Positions 56,249-64,000 of a stretch of DNA of 64,000 bases are shown piece by piece. The stretch covers positions 78,976,001 to 79,040,000 of the forward strand of contig JAZHRO010000002.1 in assembly GCA_037157565.1 (NCBI GenBank), written 5' to 3'. The first letter of the stretch is position 1. Every line of letters begins with the position of its first letter. Source of the stretch: Thalassia testudinum (lineage: Eukaryota > Streptophyta > Magnoliopsida > Alismatales > Hydrocharitaceae). The position numbers and the translations under genes were made by a program. Below the pieces are notes generated by a model. The model searched no databases. It was not told the DNA's origin and saw nothing but the letters and a program-made list of their open reading frames with translations.

Positions 56249-57828
56249 AGGCATCAAATTTAGCGCTCAACGGGAGGCAGCCCGTCATTCTCTTTGAAAA
56301 CCTGAAACTTGTTCTGACAGCTTTTTGCACTTGAAGTTCACACTTTAGGACAGCCGACTCCACCTCAGGTGCTTGCATCTGAGATTAGAAATCGTCCGCA
56401 ACAGTCACCCCGACCCATTCACTCATCAAAACAGCTATCCTAATGTATGAACTTAGTCGAATAGAAACCCCTAGGTTACAATGAGGACATTGCAAATCTT
56501 AGGCATGGGGGGGTATGAAAGTGCAAAAACTCGTAAGAAAAGGTTTCAAACAAAAAATTCACATATGCCAAAAATACCATAAAAAAAAAAAATTCACATA
56601 TGCCAAAAATACCATAAAAATTAAAAAAAATTTTCGAAAAAGAATAAGAGGAAAAGAGGAGAAGAAAATTTTGTGAAGGAGAGAAGAAACAAAATGAAAA
56701 AGGAGCACAAAATTATAAGAAAAGTTGATAGTCATTAGTAAGGAACTAAGGAATTAACCTAAGTTCTAGACCTCATTCAAGAAAATAACTGAAAAGTGCA
56801 CAATGAGATTAGTAAGAATGCAAACCTTAGGCATTCTTGAATAGACTCTTAGTACCCATTAAGATCTGGACACTCCTCAAGAGGTTGAGGAAAATGAAAA
56901 GCTGAAGTATTAGGTCTAAGGCTTAGGGAGTATTCGGCCTCGTTAACTAATTTTTGGTTTACGGGACTCAGTAACCTAAGCACCCTAATCTCACACACAG
57001 CCTGGTTCAGTAAGCGTAAAAATCAGAATCACGCAGAAGCGTCGCAAAAATCTGAAAAGAACACCTAGAATAGGAATGGCCGATCAACACAAGTTGATTT
57101 GGACGAGTTCCCAGCGCGGAGAGGCGGGAAATCCCCTCGAAGATGCGTAACAAAATATCATCTCCTCGGTGCTTGTCTCTTAGGATATTTACATATCCTA
57201 CGGGGGGCATGTAAGCACTCTGCCGGTTCAGATTCCATGGATGGCATTATCTCGAAGTGTCAATTGCCAGGGTCTGGATTCGGCCACGGAATACCATGGA
57301 TGGGATTATCTCGAAATCTCAATAGCCAGGGTTCCGGGGGTTGCCATGGGCGGTGCTATCTCGAAGCATCGATCGCCAGGAACCCTTGAGGATTGATGAT
57401 GGGAGCAAGGAATCTGATACAGACCGTGTTGAAAAGCTAATCCTAGGCTAGAACTAAAAAGAAAAAGAGAGAGAAAACTCTCCAAACAGAAAAAACTTTC
57501 TATCTCTCTCTTACAAAACGCACTGCGAACTGGGCCAGGGATAAAATCATTTCAAGCACGGGTGCTTTAACCACGAAGTCCAATAAACCTTAGGTTAGTT
57601 CTTGCGGGCCTTAAAAACCTTTGCTAAAAGACTGAGGCTAAGGCTAGACAGATTTGGATCTTGATTGGTACTAGAGTACCTTTTAGGCCTATGGTCAGCA
57701 TTCTAACCAAATCTATGCTCAAATAAACAAGGCACTTATCTCAAACCATTAAAAACTTCATGGTCTAGAACAAGGGTTGAAACCTTAAGTTTTTGCTAAG
57801 GGACTAGCAAAAGCTAGGCATGGGGGTA
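56249..57828 (+). other. Young element 3' untranslated region with two purine tracts
   Basis: Hairpin CGGGAGGCAGCCCG (56271-56284), box CAATGAGGACATTG (56479-56492), first tract GGCATGGGGGGG (56502-56513), a duplicated 30-bp A-rich phrase (about 56557-56625), three CCATGGATGG repeats (57235-57385), and the final tract GCTAGGCATGGGGGTA (57813-57828) adjoining the LTR. The final 35 bases are nearly those of Athila 2/3 at the same place. Confidence 0.85.
57235..57385 (+). repeat. Three imperfect 50-59 bp repeats with CCATGG
   Basis: Copies begin at 57235, 57294 and 57344. Each reads approximately CCATGGATGG then ATTATCTCGAA then TCAATNGCCAGGGT. Confidence 0.75.
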
Positions 57829-60596
57829 TGATGAGAACCTCATCATGAGCCATAACTAGCTCATTTTGACCCAATACAAAGGATAAAAGCTCCTACATAT
57901 CTCAAGGAAAGGCTTAACTCAGAGAATTCTGAGTTTGAGAAGAAAACCAGTCATAAGGGGTAAAAGTGCAATTTTACCAGTATAATCTGCATACAGGGTA
58001 ATTCTGGGCCCAAACACAGGTCAAAACAGCTTAATAAGAATAAAAGTGGGATGAGATGATCTAGCAAGGGCTACAGCACTTCCAAGGAACCAAATGATAA
58101 TCTGTAACCCTAAAACGACCCACTTCAATTCACAAGGTTCGGGGCAAAGTAAAAATAGAATAAACCCTCTAAAATTCATAGAAAAATAATCTCTAGGGTT
58201 TAGAACCTTCAATTTGGCCTTTAGAACCCATTTTGACCTACATTGAGAACCATGCCCAATTAATAACTTAATTTGGGTCTTTACGCAAATTGACCGGTCA
58301 AACAAGGTTTAATATGAAAATGAAATTCACCATCAGATTCCTTAGGTCCTAATTAGTCATGTATAAAAACTTGAGCCTAAGAAGAAACCTCCTTGACCGA
58401 CTTTACACTTTGGTCCTCATATATTTACTCTTTGGCCCTCAACTTTTGAACCCTCGCATTTTGGCCCCTAACTCTCCTTCGTTCTTTGCAATCAGGTCCC
58501 TCCTGCAAAACCCTGCCAGCACCATGCTCCGGCGACCTTGCGCGGAGCATGGCGCCGCGCAGGGTGAGGTGGAGGACCTGGCATGTATACCGGGGGTGCC
58601 CTGCGTCGTCAGACGTCGCAGGAGCACCCCCCTGGTCATTGAAGGCCACCATACCGGCCGTGCGAACGCACGGACGGTATGGGTTCATGTTCCGACCATT
58701 CTCCGGCGAGGGAGACACGTCGTCTCCCTCCGCCTTCCTCCCTGCTTCATCCCTATAAATACCCCCCGCCGCTCCACCGACGACGGCAGCCTGGATCTGA
58801 CGGAGAAAACCCCCAACTTTCCTCTCTTCTCACTCCGGCAGACGCCCACCAGCTCCGGCGGTTCTCCTTCCTCCTCCTCTTCGCTCCGCCGCAATACCAG
58901 CAGCAGAGACCTCTTCCCCTGCTCTTCCCGCGTCGCGCAATACCGGCGCGCGCTGCCTCTGCCCCGTCGTCACCGCCGTCCTCCCCCCACTGGGCATCGT
59001 CTTCTCCGGCGACAGTCGATACGACTGTCGCCCTGTTCCTTCCCCTTCGTCCCTGCAGTTAAGTTAGAACTACTCCCCTTCTTCTCCTCTTTCTTTCCCC
59101 GCTTTCAATTTAGTCAATTAAACCCTCGACCGCTCCTGTTCACCCTCATCCTCTCCGCCTCCGACCACCCTCCGGCGAGCCGCTTCCATCACCTCAGCGA
59201 CCCACACGGCTCGCCGACCACCGCAGAACCTCCGCCTCCTCACCCTGATCCTCTTCCGCCCATCCACTTCCCACCAAACACCCTCTGCAGATCCACCGAA
59301 CACACCCACTTCCTCGCTCACAGTTTGACCTAGGACGACCAGTTAGCTCCATCTCGCCCCCTGCAGACCCCCTGACCACCTTCGCCGTGCCACGGCGAAG
59401 GTCCCCCGCCTGTCTGATTTGGCCGAGAGGCTGTTCTTCTGTGACCAGGTGACTCGCCCGCCGTCGCCATTACCGCGCAGGCAGAGCTGCTTCACCTGCA
59501 GGTGCAGGCACGCCTTCGCCCAGGATTGACTTCCAGGTTGCGCAAGGACTCTCCGCGAAACGTCCCAGGTTCACAGACGGAGCGAAGGCCGCGCGGGAAG
59601 CCTCGATCGCCCACTGCTCCATCCGCGACGCGCTCAATTCGGGTGGGACATTTAGTCCCACCTCGGTACCTCTCGAAGGCGCGCGGACGCATAAAGGCAA
59701 AAACTGCCTTATGCTGTTTGCCTCTTGACCACGGGGTGAGGTCCCTCTCACCCGACCCGACCCGGCCTCGTCCGTGACCACGCTCCGCGGACCTGGCCCG
59801 ACCCGATTAGACTATCCTGCACTCCTCGCCCACCACGCACGCCGGTGGGCCTGGACCCGGGCCTGACCCGAACCCGATTACCCGATAGCGCTCTGGGAGA
59901 GCTTCCGAAGGGTGATTTCAGAGAGAGAGAGAAACGCGGGGGAGGGGGGTAGAGTAGGTTTTTGCCTCTTGACGAAAAAACTCTGAAGTGTGCAGGCCAA
60001 AGAAGAAGAAGCAGACCCGCTGAAGAAGGAGCTGCGACACTGTAGCATAGGCATCGTTAAGTCGTCTCAGCACCGGGGCAGACGACGGAAGGTCAGCAGC
60101 CAGAGCAGGAAAGAAGACAGGCTGAAGAAGAAGGAAGAGCAACGGCCAACGCGAAAGAAGAAGAAGAGAGGTCAAGGCAGAAAACCAAAGAAGAAGAAGA
60201 AATGAAGAGAAGCAAGAAGCAAGAAAAGAAGAAGAAGATCTGAAGAAAAAGAAAGAAAGGAAACAAGGAAGAACAGAAGAAGAAGAGCACGAGGGGAAGA
60301 TCTGAAGAAAGCAGAAGAAGAAGAAGAAGAAGAAGAAGAAGAACAGGAAGAACAAAAGACAAAGAGGAAGAAAGAAGAAAAGAAGAAGAAGCCAAATTTT
60401 CATCTCTCTCTCTCTCTCTCTCTCTCTCTTTATTTTTGTAATAGAACTTGTATATCTCTAGAATACAACTTGCTCCCTGAGTTCGACCTCGGGAACTCTT
60501 TCATTTTTCCGAGTAAAAAATTTTTATATGAAACGTTGGTAACAACCGGCTTCACTACAACGTTATAACAAACCCGGTAGAACACGAACGTCTTCA
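57829..60596 (+). repeat. Young element 3' LTR (family A)
   Basis: 2768 bp, nearly identical to 50523-53286. The same TATA box is at 58754, the snRNA-like box at 59655-59665, CATAAA at 59690-59695 and TTTTT at 59959-59963. It ends TCTTCA followed by the CCTAG duplication. Confidence 0.95.
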
Positions 60597-60601
60597 CCTA
60601 G

Positions 60602-62542
60602 GAAGATGCAACCAACAGGACGAAGTGTCACGTGGAGTATAGGATGGATGGTGGAAGATGTGTGCGAAGACGCTTTCTGTATGAGTGTATCGAGGAATAT
60701 CAGCAACTGGTGCAGATATTCCCGCGATACAACGTGTGGTAGGTGATATGAAAATATATGTATATATATGTATATATGAAAATATATATATGTATGGTTA
60801 TAATTATATAGGTGTATATGTAGTTATATATGTATATATAGATAGATATGTAATTATATGTATAGATAGATGTATGTATATGTGTGTGTATATATATATA
60901 TATATTTATTTATTTATAATTAGATATATATATGTATGTATATATAACTATATATAGGTATAGATATATATATATATATAGTAATATATGTATATAGTTA
61001 TATATATGTGTATATATATATATATTAGTATAAGTATCTAAGTATATAGATATATGTAGATAGATATACATATACATATATATGTATTTATAGTTATAGA
61101 TATATGTATATATGTATGTATATTTGTATATATATATATGTATAAATATATGTGCATATATATATGTTTATATATATAAGTATATATATATATAAGTATA
61201 TATACTAATACTTAGTTATATAGGTACTAATATATGTATAGATATACGTATATATATATATAAGTATATAGTAGTGTATAAGTGAGTGGGTGTGTGTACG
61301 AGAGTGTGTGTGTGTGTATGTGTCTGCAGGAGGGAGTGAGAGAGTGCTGTGAGAGAGAGTGAGAGAGAGCGTCTGTTGGAGTGAAGAAGCATGGAGAGTT
61401 AAGTAGTCATGATGCAGCTGCCGACGTCAGATGGCCATGCGCAGGCGCAAGCGCATAGGCACGCGAAGAGGCGTGCGCATGCAGGAGGGAGCAGGCGTGG
61501 GAGGAAGACTGCAGCGCAGCGCACTGCGTGGCGCAGCGCACTGCTGTGTACTGGAGTGAGTACTGGCGAAGAAGCAGGCGGGTGCAGACAGGTGCGGGCG
61601 CTGATGTATGCGGGAGTGGGCGCACGAACGGGCTAGCGAAGGTTGCGATGCAGAGAGAGAGCGTGTGGTGACCGGATAAGTGAGAAACTTTCCAGTCACC
61701 GCACTGTATCCACAGTGTCGCTCTCTCTAGCGTGAACAGTGGCTATAGTGCGCACTCGGCTCGCGCGACAGCCTACGCCCGGTTCAGCGTGCGCTGTCAC
61801 TGTGGAGTGGCTGGCGCACGCGCGGAAGGGGTTGCGCCGAGTGTTGGCATGCGTGGTGGCCTGCGTGCGGGCGAGCGGTGGCCGGCTCCTTGCTGCAGCT
61901 ACGGTTGAGCTTCAAAGTTTGACTCTACGGCAATGGCGGAAATGGCCGGAACGACGAAATCAGAGCGGTGAACCACCACGCCCACCGGCTCTTTGATGAG
62001 CTGGGTGGTGGTGGGACTCACAGTGGTGGTTGTACACCACTGTGAGCTGCTCCTGCCCGCAGCGTAGCTCCTCAGAAGGATGAGAGGCTACGTATGGATG
62101 GGAGAGGGGAGGAGACGGCCTGGAGGAAGGAGGTGCTGTTGGTGTTGTGTGGACCAGGCTCTCTCCCAAAGAAGATGGTTGTGCTCTTTTTAAAGAGGAA
62201 AGAGGCATGCATGGCCATGCCCTAGGCTGCATGCATGGCTGTGCATGCGGCTGCCAGGGAGTGCTTATTGCAGGGAATGGCGCGAAGAAGAGCTGCCATG
62301 CCTTGTAGCCGTGGAGAAGAAATTCAAAAATAGAAATAAACATAAAGATGGTGAATTTGCGAGGCAGCACTTGAGGAATACGTTAATTTCAAGGCTATTT
62401 TATTCACTCTCCTCCCCTCTCAAATAAATGCATGCATGCGTTTATTTTTACAAATGCGACTATGGCTACCTAATATGCACTGGCAATGCTAGTAAATAGC
62501 ACAAGATGGCACAAATGTTGGTGTATTTTTGCTGTGCAATCA
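60602..62542 (-). repeat. Athila 2/3 shared LTR, inner piece
   Basis: It continues the LTR begun at about 50001 and ends (minus-strand start) TGATTGCACAGCAA at 62542, touching the purine tract of Athila 3. It contains a TA-rich microsatellite region (60740-61280) and a GC-richer region (61390-62330). No gene is seen. Confidence 0.7.
60740..61280. repeat. TA-rich microsatellite, about 540 bp
   Basis: Imperfect TATATATGTA / TATATAGATA repeats fill the interval, followed by GT and GA runs to about 61370. The equivalent LTR left piece lacks it, so it expanded after the copies split or was deleted there. Confidence 0.9.
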
Positions 62543-64000
62543 TACCCCCATGCCTATCTTTTGCTAGTCCCTAGCAAAACATTTTTTTGTTATATTTAGA
62601 AATGATCTTAAGCTGAAGATTTTCTTCTGAGGTGACATAGGTGTGTTTATTTGTTGGATATTGTGAGAACCAATTGTAGAGAAGACTACCAGTACTTTAA
62701 GTCGTACATGACATAGACCATCTCTCAACTAACCTGGATGCTTGATATTTAAACCTTAAGTACGATTTCCAGGACCCAGGAGGTTTTTGCCGTACTCGAG
62801 AGCTCAAGAGATTATGGCTTGTGCATAGTGAAGGATCAAGACTGACCAGATGAACATTAAGACTCAAGCCCAGGGTTTCACGAATTTTTAAGTGTAGGTT
62901 GGTCCCAGTTTTAGCTTGTGTTTTCATATTGACCCTTTAAAAGATGACGGAAAACTCAACTCCCATTTTATGACATTTGTGGCTCAAAGAGAACAGGGCA
63001 TTTCTAACTTGCCCTGAAGAACTTTTGTAAGGGGGAAGACTTTACAGACATTGGCGAGATACACTAACTTATTTGCATCTTCTTCTTTTTTTTTTTGAAA
63101 CACGTGTCAGTATATCTCTTACAACATTATTTGGAGGAGCACACTTTTCTTTTGGTGGGAGAGTGCCTTTTTGGTGGAAAGAGTCTTTCCTAAACACAAG
63201 ACTAAAGCCTGGGATAAAAAGTCTACCTGTGCGCACAGGTAAGGACTCCACCTTCCCTAATGAACACTAGGGTTGGATCTTATGTTCACCTGGTCTTTCT
63301 TGATATGTGAAGTGTGAACCAAGATTACTTAGGCTCTCGAGTAGAAGCAAACCAACGAATCCTGTACTGGTGTCTCAGGTATAAGAATACGTCCTTAGTT
63401 AGGAGAGATTCCGATCTATCTTGTCAATGCTCAAGTGAATTAAGCCGAACTTGAGCGAATCAAGCTTATGTGGCCTAGAAAGTCTTCAAAATAGTGGTTG
63501 AATATCCATAAACACTTATTGTATTTTTGTTTCAGCCTTCAGATCATTACTAAACACCCTTTTTTTTTCATATTTATAGATAGATGGAGACTGCATGATA
63601 CCATAAAATACCCAGATCCTATGGATGCCTATCCACCCCTTCATGCCAAACGATGCTATGTCCTCATATGCATGCAGGGTAGGGTAGAGGAAGGACGAAA
63701 GATCGGGTAACGAGAGCTGAGGTGCAGGGTATACAGCAGGGTGGTAGGGTGGGTGGATGGTGGGTGGTGAAGTGAAAAGTGAAGTGAGTGTGACAGTGGC
63801 GGAGTGTTGTTGGGGTGCCTCCCAACGAGTGTTGAATTTAACGTCCCCAGCTGGACTCAGAATGAGGCACAACATTAGTTACCCTCCAGCAGGGCAACAG
63901 TTTCTCCAACGGGGGCAGGTTCATGAGTAAGATAGGGTTTCAAATGTTTCCCATTGACCGTAAATTTATGCCCAGATTTGGGATCTTCAATCTCAACAGC
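62543..64000 (-). mobile_element. Athila-type element 3, 3' part only
   Basis: Begins with the purine tract (GGCATGGGGGTA on the minus strand) directly next to the LTR at 62542. The region 62560-63540 matches Athila 2 at 38230-39200. The first tract (63631-63647) is interrupted by two T bases. The hairpin TTGGGAGGCACCCCAA is at 63810-63825. It runs out of the window in pol. Confidence 0.85.
63875..64000 (-). pseudogene. pol: Athila 3 pol, C-terminal end
   Basis: The minus strand reads AVEIEDPKSGHKFTVNGKHL, KPYLTHEPAPVGETVALLEG, N and a TAA at 63875-63877. This is the end of an Athila polyprotein (after the integrase core). It is partial, and the visible 41 codons are open, so I cannot tell whether this copy is broken elsewhere. 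Confidence 0.8.

Larger units (their letters stand above)
50523..60596 (+). mobile_element. Young non-autonomous LTR retrotransposon, complete
   Basis: Two nearly identical LTRs (50523-53286, 57829-60596) are flanked by a perfect duplication CCTAG (50518-50522, 60597-60601). It has an intact tRNA-Asp primer site, a purine tract and one unbroken frame (54386-56248), but no gag, protease, RT or integrase. By eye the LTRs differ by about six substitutions, a 1-bp indel, a 3-bp indel and a CT-repeat length change in 2.76 kb, so insertion was recent. Its 3' landmarks match those of the Athila copies, so Athila proteins are the likely helpers. It sits in the right LTR of Athila 2. Confidence 0.95.
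27116..62542 (-). mobile_element. Athila-type element 2 with four nested insertions
   Basis: The left LTR is in two pieces (about 27116-27714 and 37894-38197), the internal region runs 38198 to about 50000, and the right LTR is in two pieces (about 50001-50517 and 60602-62542). The LTR pieces match in their outer parts (GGTNATTTAATTA, CCTAGGGTCGAA, GTCCTTGAGG) and inner ends (TACAAATGCGA, CTACCTAAT, ACAATCA). Coding order on the minus strand is gag, protease, RT, RNase H, integrase. Insertions are a CACTA transposon, two solo LTRs and the young element. The left LTR is far shorter than the right one in the part after the insertion (about 0.3 versus 1.9 kb), so it suffered a deletion or the right one expanded. 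Boundaries at 27116 and 50001 are approximate, and no clear primer site or target duplication was found. Confidence 0.65.

Noticed and set aside
58359..59333. 324-codon frame
   Set aside because: It lies wholly within the young element's 3' LTR; its 5' LTR counterpart (51052-51534) is cut short by a single base difference, so it is not a conserved gene.
1..64000. Host genes, tRNA or rRNA genes
   Set aside because: I read both strands for non-transposon domains and for tRNA-like cloverleaf boxes; the only tRNA-like strings are primer-binding sites.

Overview
The window looks like a gene-poor, repeat-packed stretch of a flowering-plant nuclear genome. Every coding fragment I can recognise belongs to a plant transposable element: a SIRE/Maximus-type Ty1-copia element, several Athila-type Ty3-gypsy elements, a CACTA (TNP2) DNA transposon, non-autonomous LTR elements, and solo LTRs. 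I see no host protein-coding gene, tRNA, rRNA or CRISPR array. The species cannot be named from this sequence.

Layout. 1-230 is the end of a family 'A' LTR (minus strand). It abuts a fragment of a different LTR, family 'X' (231-1276, minus), whose other piece is at about 25725-25835. Between those pieces lies a SIRE-type copia element (LTRs 1277-2295 and 24692-25709) with gag, pol, an envelope-position third frame and three polypurine tracts. Inside it sits an Athila element on the minus strand (7474-22462, target-site duplication ACTAC). That element is itself interrupted by a solo LTR of family X (11018-13808, duplication GATAC). 25836-27115 is unassigned AT-rich DNA. From about 27116 to 62542 runs a second minus-strand Athila. 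Its left LTR is split by a CACTA transposon (27715 to about 37893), which carries a decayed LTR element (about 28622-33975). Its reverse transcriptase gene is split by a family A solo LTR (42122-44831). Its leader holds a copia-like solo LTR (48603-49865, duplication AATGT). Its right LTR is split by a very young element (50523-60596, duplication CCTAG). A third Athila internal region begins directly at 62543 and runs off the window, so the LTR ending at 62542 appears to be shared between two elements.

How the parts relate. The Athila copies, the young element and the decayed element in the CACTA share several landmarks. These are a primer-binding site complementary to tRNA-Asp (seen in three of them), a small GGGAGGC hairpin after the stop codon, a GAGGACATTG box followed by a first purine tract, and (where the 3' end is preserved) a second purine tract GGCATGGGGGTA touching the 3' LTR. 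In the young and the decayed element, gag-pol is replaced by one acidic frame of about 620-660 codons with no domain I recognise. They look like non-autonomous partners moved by Athila proteins. The family A LTR also carries a conserved snRNA-promoter-like box 24 bases before a TATA-like box, followed by about 250 bases free of T runs and then a T4-5 tract. This is a candidate small-RNA cassette inside an LTR and is the most intriguing signal in the window.

Relative ages, read by eye: the LTRs of the young element differ by about six substitutions in 2.76 kb, whereas the SIRE and first Athila LTR pairs differ by roughly 9 percent over the first 200 or so bases.
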